In this document: positions 27,486 through 37,675 of the stretch, one piece after another | How positions within the stretch are numbered: the first letter of the stretch is position 1 | Layout of the letters: each line of letters opens with the position of its first letter | Assembly (NCBI RefSeq): GCF_026625885.1 | Contig: NZ_CP113068.1 | Span: 2,046,001-2,110,000 of the forward strand | DNA length: 64,000 bases | Source: Roseateles sp. SL47 | GTDB taxonomy: Bacteria > Pseudomonadota > Gammaproteobacteria > Burkholderiales > Burkholderiaceae_C | Direction: 5' to 3' | Translations under genes and position numbers: made by a program | The notes under the pieces: model-generated | What the model was told of the DNA's origin: nothing | Seen by the model: the letters and a program-made list of their open reading frames with translations, nothing else | Databases searched by the model: none

Positions 27486-28358
27486 TGCCTGGGTCTGCCG
27501 CTCCTGCATCACCCCGTTGACCTCGGCCCCATAGATCAAGGTGGTGGCGCTGATGTAGAGAAACACCAGCGTGGCCACCACGCCCGCAAAGCTGCCGTAG
27601 AGCAGCGCGAGCTTTCCCGCACTGCGCAGCGTGTAGGAGAGCGTGGCCGCGGCCCCCACCCAAAGCGCCGCACCCACCACCGCACCCGGCAGCACGGTGC
27701 TGATGCGCTGACGAATGTCTGGCAGCCACCCATACAACAGGGCATACAAGCCCACCAGCACCGCAAACGCCGTACCGTAACGAACACTGTTGCGCAGCCA
27801 GAGAGTGTCACGGCCCATGCCGGTGCTCTCCTCCAGCACCTGCCACACATACGGCATCACGATGACGGAGCTGAAGGTGGCCAGAATGCCGCCCCCCACC
27901 ACCACGGTGAACAGGGTCACCTTGAGCCGGGCGCGCCAGAAAGGCAGTCCTCGTTCGATGCCGTAGGAGCGGTTGAGTGCGGTGCGGACGGCCTGCATGC
28001 CGGACGAGGCGGTCCACAGCGTGACAAACAGTCCGATCGCCAGCAGGGCCTGACTGCGTTGCGCCAGCACCTGATTGATCACCGGTTGCATGGCGCTGCG
28101 CACCAGGGGCGGGGCGTAGTCCACCACCCGTGTGACCAGCGCCGCTGCATCGCCAGGGGCGCCGATGAAGGCCGCGCCTGCGGACAGCAGCAACAGCAAC
28201 GGAAACATCGCCAGCACCGTTGAAAACGCCATGCTGCCCGCCTGATTCGCGCTCTGGTGCAGCACATAGTTCCGCACGGCCAGAAGCAGCACACCCAGCA
28301 CCGGAGTACGGAATGCTGTGGCCGACAGATGACGCAGGACCGTGGCAGTGGACGACAT
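27393..28358 (-). CDS. YihY/virulence factor BrkB family inner-membrane protein
   Basis: 321 aa with the family hallmarks: NQAGSMAFSTVLAMFPLLLLLSA in the first transmembrane region, SGMQAVRTALNRSYGIERG after the third, and six hydrophobic segments in all, ending in VFLYISATTLIYGAEVNGVM. The family was once called RNase BN by mistake and is now regarded as a membrane protein of uncertain, possibly transport, function. Divergent from clcA with 138 bp between starts. Confidence 0.92.
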   Translation of the reverse strand: MSSTATVLRHLSATAFRTPVLGVLLLAVRNYVLHQSANQAGSMAFSTVLAMFPLLLLLSAGAAFIGAPGDAAALVTRVVDYAPPLVRSAMQPVINQVLAQRSQALLAIGLFVTLWTASSGMQAVRTALNRSYGIERGLPFWRARLKVTLFTVVVGGGILATFSSVIVMPYVWQVLEESTGMGRDTLWLRNSVRYGTAFAVLVGLYALLYGWLPDIRQRISTVLPGAVVGAALWVGAAATLSYTLRSAGKLALLYGSFAGVVATLVFLYISATTLIYGAEVNGVMQERQTQASRPPVRSGGGHMRGLGPALCRLVKRLFAHR

Positions 28359-28496
28359 ATGGGGAACCCCGGAGTGGATCCGGCAGGAGCAACCCGCATG
28401 CCGACCCTGTTGAATGACCCAGAGCGCTTGACGACGGCCACCGCCCGCGTGCGGCAGGAGCCCGGCGCTGCGACGGACCGCGCGATACTTGGCGGC

Positions 28497-30041
28497 ATGG
28501 ATCCGACAGCGCCCACACCTTCCGCAGAGCCGCCTTCTCCGCCACCGACGTCTACGGCATCAAGTTCGGTCGCGTCGTCTACCTCCCCCTCGTCTGCTGC
28601 TGCATCGACTTCGCGGCCTGTCATGACGCCCCCTCTTGATACGGCCTCTCCCTCGTCCCGACATGCCGAGGCGGAGCCCGACATCCTCGCCTCGATGCGG
28701 GAAGACCTGACCGATTGGCGGCAGTGGATGGCTCGCGCCGTGGTGCTGCTGTACGCCGTGTTGGCCGGTCTGGCGGTGGTGTTGTTCACCTGGGTGAGTG
28801 ATGGGGCCATTGATGGGTTCGATCATCTGCGCCGCTGGTCCCCGTGGGCCCCGCTGGTCTGGACGCCGTGCTGCACCGCCTTGCTGGTGTGGCTCACGCG
28901 ACGATTCGCGCCTGGAGCCGCAGGGTCCGGCATTCCGCAGGTGATGGCCGCGCTGGCCCCGCAGGTGACACCGGAACACCGAGGCCTGTTTGTGTCCCTG
29001 CGCCTGAGTGCCGAGAAACTGCTGCTCGTCTCCGGCGGCTTGCTGGGCGGGCTGGCCATTGGCCGGGAGGGGCCGTCGGTGCAGATTGCCGCCGGTGTGA
29101 TGCAACACGCTCAGCGATGGCTGCCCCAGCGTTCACCGCTGCATCACGACGGGCTGCTGGTGGCCGGTGGTGCCGCTGGCATCGCGGCCGCCTTCAATGC
29201 CCCCTTGGCGGGTGTGATGTTCGCCATCGAGGAAATGACGCGCAAGATCGAGCAGCGCACCAGTGGCCTGCTGATTGCGGCCATCGTCCTGGCGGGGCTG
29301 GTGGCGGTGTCGGTCTTCGGCAACGCCAGCTACTTCGGCCGCCTGCGCGTGGAGCCTCTGACCTGGGCGCATCTGTGGCCAGGCCTGCTCACGGCCGTGG
29401 CCTGTGGCTTGATGGGTGGGGTGTTTTCCCGCTTGCTGCAGCGCAGCCTGCTGGGCGGTCAGGACCGTTTCAGCCGCTGGCGCGCGCGTTATCCGGTGCG
29501 TTTTGCCTTTGCCTGCGGCCTGGTCATTGCCGTGATGGGCTGGGTGAGCCACGGTGCTACCGACGGCAGCGGCTACAGCTACACCCGTCGTCTCGTGGAG
29601 GGCGAGCTGGACCTGCCGGTGCTCTATGTCACCTTGCGCATCGTGGCCACCTGGCTGGCGGTGTGGTCCGGTGTGCCGGGGGGCATCTTTGCGCCGTCGC
29701 TGGCCATTGGTGCGGGCATCGGCAGCGACATCGCCCAGCTGGCGGGGCCGGATCAAGGCGCGGCGGTGATGATTGCCATCGGCATGACGGCCTTTCTCGC
29801 CGCCGTGACCCAGGCGCCCATCACCGCGTTCATCATCGTCATGGAAATGGTGGATGGCCACGCCATGGTGCTGAGCCTCATGGCAGCGGCCCTGCTGGCC
29901 AGCCTGATGTCGCGCTGGATCAGCGTGCCCATCTATCACCGGCTGGCGCAGGCGCAGTTGCGCAGGTTGCCGGATCAGCCGGCCCCAACTCCCGGTGCCG
30001 CCGCCACCTCAGCCAGCAGTTCGGCCACCAACGCCTCATAG
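28497..30041 (+). CDS. clcA: ClC-family voltage-gated chloride channel/antiporter
   Basis: 514 aa from ATG 28497. After a ~65-residue Ser/Thr/Pro-rich cytoplasmic tail come about 10-12 membrane helices with all ClC selectivity motifs: GSGIPQVMAAL, the gating-glutamate motif GREGPSVQ, and GVPGGIFAPSLAIGA. A C-terminal Pro/Ala/Ser tail replaces CBS domains. Exchanges Cl- for H+ or conducts Cl-. The long, low-complexity N-terminus makes the exact start uncertain; a later in-frame ATG (MTPPLD) or MREDL would also keep the whole channel. Confidence 0.93.
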   Translation: MDPTAPTPSAEPPSPPPTSTASSSVASSTSPSSAAASTSRPVMTPPLDTASPSSRHAEAEPDILASMREDLTDWRQWMARAVVLLYAVLAGLAVVLFTWVSDGAIDGFDHLRRWSPWAPLVWTPCCTALLVWLTRRFAPGAAGSGIPQVMAALAPQVTPEHRGLFVSLRLSAEKLLLVSGGLLGGLAIGREGPSVQIAAGVMQHAQRWLPQRSPLHHDGLLVAGGAAGIAAAFNAPLAGVMFAIEEMTRKIEQRTSGLLIAAIVLAGLVAVSVFGNASYFGRLRVEPLTWAHLWPGLLTAVACGLMGGVFSRLLQRSLLGGQDRFSRWRARYPVRFAFACGLVIAVMGWVSHGATDGSGYSYTRRLVEGELDLPVLYVTLRIVATWLAVWSGVPGGIFAPSLAIGAGIGSDIAQLAGPDQGAAVMIAIGMTAFLAAVTQAPITAFIIVMEMVDGHAMVLSLMAAALLASLMSRWISVPIYHRLAQAQLRRLPDQPAPTPGAAATSASSSATNAS

Positions 30042-30100
30042 GTGCGCAGCGGATGGCCGATGTTGGCTGGCCAGCCCGAAGGTGAAGGCATTTGTGGGCT

Positions 30101-31039
30101 TCATGGCGTCGCGCCCAAGGCCTCTAGAGCGCCACCTGTGGCCCCTTCGCCCGCATGCCGGGCCAGGCCTTCCACCAATGCCTCAAACACCACCCGGCAG
30201 CGTGGGCTGCTGCGCAGGTCTTCATGCATGGTGATCCAGGTGTCCAACGGGATGCTGATCTGGGTCTCCAACACGCGACGCAGGGCCGGGTCACGGCGGG
30301 CGAGTGTGACCTGGCACAGACCCAGGCCAGCCCCGGCGCGGATCAGGGCCAGTTGCGCCAGGTCGCTGTCCGCCCGCAGCGCAAAGCGTTCCCGTTCCAG
30401 CACCGGGAAGCGCCGCGCCAGTTCCCGGATGTAGGGCACCGACTGGTCATAACCGATGAGGGTGTGGCGGCCGTCCGCCAGGTCCTCCAGGGACTGTGGC
30501 GTTCCGACGGTCTCCAGATACCGTTCGTGGGCATGCAGGCCCACCTCGATGCAGCCCACCCGCCGCGCAATCAGCGCCTCCTGCCGGGGTTGTGTCATGC
30601 GGATGGCCACGTCCGCCTCCCGGCGCAGCAGATCCTGGACGCGGTTGCTGATGACCAGTTCCACCACCAGGGCCGGATGCTGAGCCCTCAACTGCGTCAG
30701 CAGTGGCGGCAGCACCTCCACCCCCACCATCTCGCTGGCCGTCACTCTCACCACACCCCGCACGCCGTCTCCATGGCTGCGGGCGGCCCGTTCCATGGCG
30801 GCGGCCGTGCTGTCCATGGCCTCGGCAAACGGGCGCAGGGCCTGCGCCGCTTCGGTGGGCGCCAGGCCGGCCGGCGTGCGAATGAACAGCGCATGCCCGG
30901 TCTGCGCTTCCAGGGCGGTGACATGCCGCCCCACGGTGGGCTGGGTCAAATCCAGCACCCGTGCGGCTTTTGAGAGCGATCCCTCCCGAAGGACGGCCAG
31001 GAAGGAGCGATACCACTCCCATGCAATGGTGGAGGTCAT
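30101..31039 (-). CDS. LysR-family transcriptional regulator
   Basis: 312 aa from ATG 31039 (MTSTIAWEWYRSFLAVLREG). Helix-turn-helix with SLSKAARVLDLTQPTVGRHVTALE, then an effector domain with ISNRVQDLLRREADVAIRM. Divergent from the epimerase gene, 100 bp apart, with an ATAC-N6-GTAT palindrome just upstream of the LysR start; control of the epimerase/helicase unit is inferred from position. Confidence 0.9.
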   Translation of the reverse strand: MTSTIAWEWYRSFLAVLREGSLSKAARVLDLTQPTVGRHVTALEAQTGHALFIRTPAGLAPTEAAQALRPFAEAMDSTAAAMERAARSHGDGVRGVVRVTASEMVGVEVLPPLLTQLRAQHPALVVELVISNRVQDLLRREADVAIRMTQPRQEALIARRVGCIEVGLHAHERYLETVGTPQSLEDLADGRHTLIGYDQSVPYIRELARRFPVLERERFALRADSDLAQLALIRAGAGLGLCQVTLARRDPALRRVLETQISIPLDTWITMHEDLRSSPRCRVVFEALVEGLARHAGEGATGGALEALGATP

Positions 31040-31139
31040 ACGTAAATGTATAGCCGCCTGTCGAAGTTCGGTAATTTTCAATCAAGAGCTGGCTCCGCAG
31101 AATCCGTTGCATCCCACCCCGACATCCAGGAGCAGCGCC

Positions 31140-32270
31140 ATGAACACCGCCTTCAGCACTTCTTACACCCCTTATTCCGCTGTCACGGGCTCTTCTGCCC
31201 CCGCCCGCACCGTGCTGGTCCTCGGCGCCACCGGCGGCATCGGCGGCGCCGTGGCCCGTTCACTGCGCGATGCCGGTTGGACGGTGAAGGCGCTGCGCCG
31301 CGGCCTGGAGGTTCCGCAAGTCGTGCGGGACGGTATGCAGTGGCTGAACGGCGATGCCATGCAGCGGGACGATGTGATGGCCGCCGCGCAGGGATGCTCG
31401 GTGATCGTGCATGCGGTGAATCCCCCCGGGTACCGCCGCTGGAGCGAGCTGGTGCTGCCCATGCTGGACAACACCCTGGCCGCCGCGACCGAACAGCGGG
31501 CCACGGTGGTGCTGCCCGGCACCGTCTACAACTTCGGCCCGGACAGCCTGCCGCGTCCGCATGAGTTGTCGCCGCAACAGCCCGTCACCCGCAAAGGCGC
31601 CATCCGTGTGGAGATGGAGCGTCGCCTGCGCCAGGGAGTGGGGCAGGGCGCCTTCCGCGTCATTGTGTTGCGGGCCGGGGACTTTTTCGGTCCTGGCGCT
31701 GCCAACAACTGGTTCTCCCAGGGGCTGGTGACCGCCGGGCAGCCGGTGCGCAAGGTCCAGCAACCCGGGCGCAGCGGGGTGGGCCATCAATGGGCCTACC
31801 TGCCCGACGTGGCGGAGACGATGAAGCGGCTGATCGAGCGCCGCCAGGAGTGGCCGGCTTTTGCGCCTTTCCACTTCGAAGGCCACTGGGATGCGGATGG
31901 CCGGCAGATGGTGGACGCCATCCGCCGCGTGGTGCTGCGCCGCACGGGCGAGACGCCACGCATCGTGGCGTTTCCCTGGTGGGCGGTCACGCTGGGCTCG
32001 CCCCTGGTGCCGCTGTTCCGCGAACTGGCCGAGATGCGCTACCTGTGGCGCGTGCCGCTGCACATGAACAGCCACAGGCTCACCCAGGCCCTGGGCGCGC
32101 AAGGGGTGCCTCACACCGACTGGGACCTCGCGGTGGAGCGCACCTTGGTGGGCATCGGCTGTCTCCCCTCCGCTGCCGATGGCGCCCCTGCCGCAAATAT
32201 CACCGCGAACGGCATGTCGCCGCCGGCCACGGCCCGGAAAGCCGCGACAATTGCGCATGACCCGCATTGA
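31140..32270 (+). CDS. NAD(P)-dependent epimerase/dehydratase family protein
   Basis: 376 aa. Rossmann fold start VLVLGATGGIGGAVARSL, then a beta-alpha pattern with LPGTVYNFGPD and the substrate-region GHQWAYLPDVAETM. The classical YxxxK pair is not obvious; the nearest candidate is YNFG, so an atypical extended SDR is likely. The N-terminal 20 residues and the Ala-rich last 30 are poorly conserved. The GGAGCAGCGCC stretch before ATG 31140 serves as ribosome site. Its 3' end overlaps dbpA by 14 bp. Confidence 0.85.
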   Translation: MNTAFSTSYTPYSAVTGSSAPARTVLVLGATGGIGGAVARSLRDAGWTVKALRRGLEVPQVVRDGMQWLNGDAMQRDDVMAAAQGCSVIVHAVNPPGYRRWSELVLPMLDNTLAAATEQRATVVLPGTVYNFGPDSLPRPHELSPQQPVTRKGAIRVEMERRLRQGVGQGAFRVIVLRAGDFFGPGAANNWFSQGLVTAGQPVRKVQQPGRSGVGHQWAYLPDVAETMKRLIERRQEWPAFAPFHFEGHWDADGRQMVDAIRRVVLRRTGETPRIVAFPWWAVTLGSPLVPLFRELAEMRYLWRVPLHMNSHRLTQALGAQGVPHTDWDLAVERTLVGIGCLPSAADGAPAANITANGMSPPATARKAATIAHDPH

Positions 32271-33711
32271 ATCCTCCGGCCCTGTGGCGCCGGCACCGTC
32301 GTCCGCCGCAGCCTCCGCCCCTGCGGCGGACGACGCCTCCTCGTTTGCCCGACTGCCTCTGCCGCCTGCCATGCAGGCCACTCTGCAGCAGCTCGGGTAT
32401 CTGACGATGACCCCCATCCAGGCGGCCAGCCTGCCCCTCTCGCTGGCCGGCCGTGACCTGATTGCCCAGGCCAAGACCGGCAGCGGCAAGACAGCCGCCT
32501 TCACCCTGCCGCTGCTCGCCAATCTGAATCCGCGTCGTTTTGCCGTGCAGGCGCTGGTGCTGTGCCCCACGCGTGAGCTGGCCGATCAGGTCACACAGGA
32601 GATTCGTCGCCTGGCGCGCGCCGAAGACAACATCAAGACACTCACCTTGTGCGGGGGCACTCCCATCCGCAATCAGCTCGCCAGCCTTTCCCATGGCGCC
32701 CACATCGTGGTGGGCACACCGGGCCGCATCCTGGACCACCTGTCGCGCGACACCTTGTCGCTGGAGGCGCTGAACACCTTGGTGCTGGACGAAGCCGACC
32801 GCATGCTGGACATGGGCTTCGCCGAAGATATCGCCCAGGTGGTGCAGGCCTGCCCCAAGGCGCGCCAGACCCTGCTGTTTTCTGCCACGTATCCGGACGG
32901 TGTGGCCTCACTGGCGGCGCGCTTCATGCGCGAGCCGCAGGAGGTCAAGCTCACTGAGCGGCATGCCGCCAGCAAGATTCGTCAACGCTTCTACGAGGTG
33001 GAGGAGGCGCAACGCCTGCATGCGGTGGGCTTGCTGCTGAATCACTTCCGTCCGTCCAGCACGCTGGCCTTCTGCAACACCAAGCAGCAGTGCCGGGATC
33101 TGGTGTCGGTGCTGCAGGCGCAAGGCATGGCCGCGCTGGAACTGCATGGCGACCTGGACCAGCGCGAGCGAGACCAGGTGCTGGTGCAATTTGCCCATCG
33201 CAGTTGCAGCGTGCTGGTGGCCACCGACGTTGCGGCTCGTGGCCTGGACATTGCGCAACTGGAAGCCGTGATCAACGTCGACATCACGCCCGACCCCGAA
33301 GTGCATGTGCATCGTGTGGGACGAACGGGGCGTGCGGATGAAGACGGTTGGGCCTTCAGCCTGGCCAGCATGGACGAGATGGGCCGCGTCGGCCGCATTG
33401 AGCAATTGCAGGGCACACCCAGCGTGTGGCATCCGCTGTCGGAGCTGACCGACCAGGGCGGTGGCCTGCCGCTGCAACCACCGATGGTGACGCTGCAGAT
33501 CCTGGGGGGACGCAAGGAAAAGATCCGTCCGGGGGATGTGCTGGGTGCGCTGACCAAGGATCTGGGCCTGGAGGGCCACCTGATCGGCAAGATCAATGTG
33601 AATGAGTTTTCCACCTACGTGGCGGTGGACCGCAGCGTGGCGGACCAGGCCCTGCGCGGCCTGAATGCCGGCAAGGTGAAGGGACGTTCGGTGAAGGTGC
33701 GTCGTCTGTGA
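32257..33711 (+). CDS. dbpA: DEAD-box RNA helicase DbpA
   Basis: 484 aa. Q motif YLTMTPIQAASLP, motif I AKTGSGKT, Ia PTRELA, II DEAD (VLDEADRMLDMGF), III SAT, V ATDVAARGLD and VI HRVGRTGR are all present. The C-terminal ~75 residues (PPMVTLQILGGRKEKIRPGDVLGALT through VKGRSVKVRRL) are the DbpA RRM-like domain that binds hairpin 92 of 23S rRNA, so the role is 50S ribosome assembly. A Ser/Ala-rich ~25-residue N-terminal tail is dispensable by comparison. Overlaps the next helicase gene by 4 bp. Confidence 0.95.
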   Translation: MTRIESSGPVAPAPSSAAASAPAADDASSFARLPLPPAMQATLQQLGYLTMTPIQAASLPLSLAGRDLIAQAKTGSGKTAAFTLPLLANLNPRRFAVQALVLCPTRELADQVTQEIRRLARAEDNIKTLTLCGGTPIRNQLASLSHGAHIVVGTPGRILDHLSRDTLSLEALNTLVLDEADRMLDMGFAEDIAQVVQACPKARQTLLFSATYPDGVASLAARFMREPQEVKLTERHAASKIRQRFYEVEEAQRLHAVGLLLNHFRPSSTLAFCNTKQQCRDLVSVLQAQGMAALELHGDLDQRERDQVLVQFAHRSCSVLVATDVAARGLDIAQLEAVINVDITPDPEVHVHRVGRTGRADEDGWAFSLASMDEMGRVGRIEQLQGTPSVWHPLSELTDQGGGLPLQPPMVTLQILGGRKEKIRPGDVLGALTKDLGLEGHLIGKINVNEFSTYVAVDRSVADQALRGLNAGKVKGRSVKVRRL

Positions 33712-35144
33712 GCACCTTTGCTTCCCTGGGCCTGTCGCCCCGATTGCAGCAAGCTGCGCAAGAGCTCGGCTTTGACGAGCCCACCCCCATTCAAGCCGCA
33801 GCGCTGGGGCCGGCACTGGCCGGGCAGGACCTGCAGGCGAGCGCCGAAACCGGGTCCGGCAAGACGGCCGCCTATGCCTTCCCCTTGATGCAGCAGATCG
33901 ATGCGGGGCCCCGTCCGGCCCTGCGTCGCACACGCGCGCTGGTGCTGGTGCCCACGCGGGAGCTGGCGGTGCAGGTGGGCGAATTGCTGCGCCAGCTGTC
34001 GCCCTACCTGGCCGAACCCGTGAAGGTGGCGGTGCTGTTCGGCGGCGTGTCGATCAACCCGCAGTTGATGGCGCTGCGCGGCGGCGCCGAGGTGGTGGTG
34101 GCCACGCCAGGCCGCCTGCTTGATGTGGTGGACCACAACGGCCTGAAACTCTCCGAGCTGAGCACCCTGGTGCTGGATGAGGCCGACCGCTTGCTGGATG
34201 GTGCATTCGCGGACGAAGTGCAGCGGGTGTTGTCGCTGCTGCCGGGTCGCCGCCAGACGCTGCTGTTCTCGGCCACCTTTGCCGAGACGGTTCAGCAGTG
34301 GGCCGATCAACTGCTGCGTCAGCCGGTCCGCATCGAGATTGCCCAGGCCCCGGTGGCCGAGGCCCGGATCGAGGAGCGCGCGATTCAGGTCGATGAGGCG
34401 CGCCGGACGCCGCTGCTGCGTCATCTGATCGAACAGGGCCAATGGTCACGCGTGCTGGTGTTTGTCGCCACCCGATATGCCTGCGACCATGTGGCGGACA
34501 AACTGCGCCGGGCCGGCATCGAAGCCGCCGCCTTCCATGGCGACGCCAGCCAGGGCGCACGGATGCGGACCTTGTCCGAGTTCAAGTCCGGCCGGCTCAA
34601 GGTGCTGGTGGCCACCGATCTGGGCGGGCGTGGCATCGACATCGCCCGGCTGCCGGTGGTGGTCAATTACGACCTTCCTCGCTCGGCGGTGGACTACGTG
34701 CACCGCATCGGCCGGACCGGCCGCGCGGGCGAAACCGGCTTGGCGGTCAGTTTCCTCGGCGAAAGTGCGGAATCGCACTTCCGCCTGATCGAAAAGCGGC
34801 AAGGGCGCCGGGTGCCGCGGGAGCAGGTGCAGGGCTTTGAGCCGACACAGGCCCCGGTTGCGGTGGTGGCGGACCCCCACGGCGGTGTCAAAGGGCGACG
34901 CCCCAGCAAGAAGGACAAGCTGAGAGCCGCTGCGGCGGGCCATACGGCGGCCCCTATGGCGGCGCATTCGGTGGCCCATTCGGTGGCCCATCCGGCGGGC
35001 CATCCGGCGGCCACGGCCGCGACGAGTGCCGCGATGGATGCCGCTACAACTGCTTCCACCCCTGCCGTGACCACTGCGGCCATCACAGCCACGGCCACGG
35101 CAGCAAGAGCGACGAACAAAAAGGCCGATCCGGGCGCCCAGTGA
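33708..35144 (+). CDS. RhlE-like DEAD-box RNA helicase
   Basis: 478 aa from a GTG overlapping the dbpA stop (GTGA). Starts STFASLGLSPRLQQAAQELGF, with motif I AETGSGKT, PTRELAVQVG, DEAD (VLDEADRLLDG), SATFAE, ATDLGGRGIDIA and HRIGRTGRAGE, which best fits the RhlE/RhlB branch. After residue ~395 the tail is Lys-rich then a repetitive Ala/His/Thr stretch (AAHSVAHSVAHPAGHPAATAA), unlike typical Lys/Arg-rich RhlE tails. Translational coupling with dbpA suggests linked control of two RNA-remodelling enzymes. Confidence 0.92.
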   Translation: MSTFASLGLSPRLQQAAQELGFDEPTPIQAAALGPALAGQDLQASAETGSGKTAAYAFPLMQQIDAGPRPALRRTRALVLVPTRELAVQVGELLRQLSPYLAEPVKVAVLFGGVSINPQLMALRGGAEVVVATPGRLLDVVDHNGLKLSELSTLVLDEADRLLDGAFADEVQRVLSLLPGRRQTLLFSATFAETVQQWADQLLRQPVRIEIAQAPVAEARIEERAIQVDEARRTPLLRHLIEQGQWSRVLVFVATRYACDHVADKLRRAGIEAAAFHGDASQGARMRTLSEFKSGRLKVLVATDLGGRGIDIARLPVVVNYDLPRSAVDYVHRIGRTGRAGETGLAVSFLGESAESHFRLIEKRQGRRVPREQVQGFEPTQAPVAVVADPHGGVKGRRPSKKDKLRAAAAGHTAAPMAAHSVAHSVAHPAGHPAATAATSAAMDAATTASTPAVTTAAITATATAARATNKKADPGAQ

Positions 35145-35258
35145 ACACGGGGCGGCTCGCGGCACCGAGCCTAGAGACTCTTCCCGTGGCGGGCTTCACG
35201 ATCGGGCTGCGATACTGCATCGCAGCCCCTCCTTACCGTCCACTGCCCGCCCACCCCA

Positions 35259-37376
35259 ATGACCGACGACGCACGCCTATCGCCCGCGCTGCCCCAGGCG
35301 CCGTCGTTTCCCGCAGGCAGCCCGCTGGCCCATGCGCTCCTGCGCCAGACGGACTGGGCGTCCACGCCGCTGGGCCCCCCGGGCCAATGGCCCCAGCCGC
35401 TCACCAGCGCCGTCGCGATGGTGATGGACTCGGTCCTGCCCATGTGGCTCGCCTGGGGGCCTGAGCTGACGATGGTCTACAACGAGGCCTATGTCGAGAT
35501 GCTGGGGGGCAAGCATCCTGCTGCCATGGGGGCCCCGCTGGAGAAGGTCTGGTCCGAGGTGTGGCCGGAGGTGAGCGACCTGATCACAAGCGCCTTGAAT
35601 GGGCGTGCGGTGTACTGCGAAGACCTCCCGCTGATGGCCAACCGCAAGGGGCAGGAGGAGCCGGCCTGGTTCACTTTCTCCTACACCCCGCTGCGCGACG
35701 AAGCGGGTGAGATCCAGGGCCTGATCTGCACCGTATGGGAGACCACCCAGAAGGTGCTTCAACTGCGGCGCCTGGACGACAGCGAGCGACAGTTCCAGAC
35801 GCTGTTTGAGCGCATCGACGAAGGTTTCTGTGTCATCGAGTTCATCGATGGCCCCCACGGCCCGCTGAGCGACTATGTCCATGTGCTGGCCAATCCCGCT
35901 TATGCCGCCAATGCCGGTATTCCCAATGTGGTCGGCCAGAAGGTACGGGACATGGTGCCGGCCGAGGCCGAAGGCTGGGTGGAGATCTATCGCAATGTGC
36001 TGCTCACCGGCGTGCCGGTGCGGTTTGAACGTGAGCTGGAGCGCACCGGTCGTTATCTGGAACTGGCGGCCTTCAGGGTGGAACCGGTGGAGCGCAAGCA
36101 GGTGGCGGTGCTGTTCCAGGACGTGACCCAGCGCCACCGGTCCGAGCGGGCACTGCGCGAGTTGAACGACACGCTCGAGCGCCGCGTGCAGGAAGAACTG
36201 GAACATCGCATGCGGACCGAAGAGGCGCTGCGCCAGTCCCAGAAGATGGAAGCGGTCGGCCAATTGACCGGCGGCATTGCCCATGACTTCAACAACATGC
36301 TGGCCGTGGTGGTCAGCTCGCTGGACCTGCTGGCGCGCAAATACCTGAAGGACGACGCGCTGGCCATGCGCTATGTCGATTCCGCCCGCAACGCCACGCG
36401 GCGTGCGGCGCAGCTGACCCAGCGCCTGCTGGCGTTCTCGCGCCAGCAACCGCTACGGCCCGAGGCGCTGAATGCCAACCGGCTGGTGGCGGGCATGTCC
36501 GACCTGCTGCGCCATTCGATGGGCGGCGCCATCGAGCTGGAAACGGTCCTGGGTGGTGGGCTGTGGCGCACCCATGCCGACCCCAACCAGTTGGAAAACG
36601 CGATTCTCAACCTCTCGGTCAATGCGCGCGATGCAATGCCCGACGGTGGCCGTCTGACCATTGAAACGGCCAATGCCCATCTGGACGAACGGTATGCCTC
36701 GGAGCAGGTCGGCGTCTCCCCCGGTCAATACGTGATGGTGGCGGTGAGCGACACCGGCAGTGGCATGACCCAGGAAGTGATGAGCCGCGCCTTTGATCCT
36801 TTCTTCACCACCAAGGAGGTCGGGCGCGGCACGGGTCTGGGGCTGAGCCAGGTTTATGGTTTCGTCAAGCAGTCCGGGGGCCATGTGCGGATCTATTCCG
36901 AGCTGGCGCAAGGGACCACGGTGAAGATCTACCTGCCACGGCTGTTGAATGCGCCGGAGGACGACCCGGTGCCCACCGCCTCCATGCCGATGCCGCTGAG
37001 CGACGGCCAGGAAACGATTCTGGTGGTGGAGGATGAAGAGTCGGTGCGCCGCTCGTCGGTGGAGGCCTTGAGCGAACTGGGTTACCGCGTGCTGGAAGCC
37101 AATGGAGGCGAGTTGGCGCTGAAGCTGATTGATGCCCACCCGGACATCGCGCTGGTGTTTGCCGACGTGGTGATGCCGGGCATGAACGGCCGCAAGCTGG
37201 CGGATGAGGTGCGCAAGCGCCGACCGGCGCTGAAGGTGCTGTTCACGACGGGCTATACCCGCAACGCCGTGGTGCACAACGGCGTGCTGGACGCCGGTGT
37301 GGAACTGCTGGGCAAGCCCTTCACCCTGGACGAACTCGCGGCCCGCGTGCGGGCCGTGCTGGACAAGCCGGAATGA
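35259..37376 (+). CDS. Hybrid sensor histidine kinase/response regulator (PAS-PAS-HisKA-HATPase-REC)
   Basis: 705 aa, no membrane segment, so a cytoplasmic sensor. Two PAS-like domains (about 30-165 and 175-290; the first contains [18 protein letters not shown]), a short coiled coil, then HisKA with [14 protein letters not shown] (phospho-His about residue 343), HATPase boxes N ([14 protein letters not shown]), G1 (SDTGSGMT), F/G2 ([18 protein letters not shown]), and a C-terminal receiver with EDEES, phospho-acceptor in FADVVMPG and TTGYTR. The HDFNN form marks the HWE-neighbouring PAS kinase class often orphaned. No separate response regulator lies nearby; signal unknown. Confidence 0.93.
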   Translation: MTDDARLSPALPQAPSFPAGSPLAHALLRQTDWASTPLGPPGQWPQPLTSAVAMVMDSVLPMWLAWGPELTMVYNEAYVEMLGGKHPAAMGAPLEKVWSEVWPEVSDLITSALNGRAVYCEDLPLMANRKGQEEPAWFTFSYTPLRDEAGEIQGLICTVWETTQKVLQLRRLDDSERQFQTLFERIDEGFCVIEFIDGPHGPLSDYVHVLANPAYAANAGIPNVVGQKVRDMVPAEAEGWVEIYRNVLLTGVPVRFERELERTGRYLELAAFRVEPVERKQVAVLFQDVTQRHRSERALRELNDTLERRVQEELEHRMRTEEALRQSQKMEAVGQLTGGIAHDFNNMLAVVVSSLDLLARKYLKDDALAMRYVDSARNATRRAAQLTQRLLAFSRQQPLRPEALNANRLVAGMSDLLRHSMGGAIELETVLGGGLWRTHADPNQLENAILNLSVNARDAMPDGGRLTIETANAHLDERYASEQVGVSPGQYVMVAVSDTGSGMTQEVMSRAFDPFFTTKEVGRGTGLGLSQVYGFVKQSGGHVRIYSELAQGTTVKIYLPRLLNAPEDDPVPTASMPMPLSDGQETILVVEDEESVRRSSVEALSELGYRVLEANGGELALKLIDAHPDIALVFADVVMPGMNGRKLADEVRKRRPALKVLFTTGYTRNAVVHNGVLDAGVELLGKPFTLDELAARVRAVLDKPE

Positions 37377-37395
37377 CGGATCGGGCCGTCTAGGT

Positions 37396-37533
37396 TCAGT
37401 TGGACTCCTTGAGGCCCTGGGCCTGGTCGGCAGGGCCGGGGGCAGTCTTGCGCTGCGCCTTCTCCTGCTTTTTCTTCTGCTTGGCGAGCTCGCGCTGGCG
37501 TTTCTCGTACTGATAGTTGGGTTTGGTGGCCAT
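37396..37533 (-). CDS. Small basic protein, conserved in betaproteobacteria
   Basis: 45 aa: MATKPNYQYEKRQRELAKQ followed by a Lys/Arg/Gln helix and a short acidic tail. The MATKPNYxxEKRQRELAKKKK pattern is common as an unnamed family in Burkholderiales. The upstream purine-rich GAGGACACCGCG serves as ribosome site. Function unknown. Confidence 0.75.
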   Translation of the reverse strand: MATKPNYQYEKRQRELAKQKKKQEKAQRKTAPGPADQAQGLKESN

Positions 37534-37675
37534 CGCGGTGTCCTCCGTGAGTGTGGGGTGTGCGTGGGGTGCCACTGCTGACCCATAGTAGCCTACGACG
37601 CGGCTCCCACCTAGGGCGCGCCGCAAAACAGCAGCACCTTGCACAGGTGAAACGAGCGGGCGAGAGCCGTATCGG

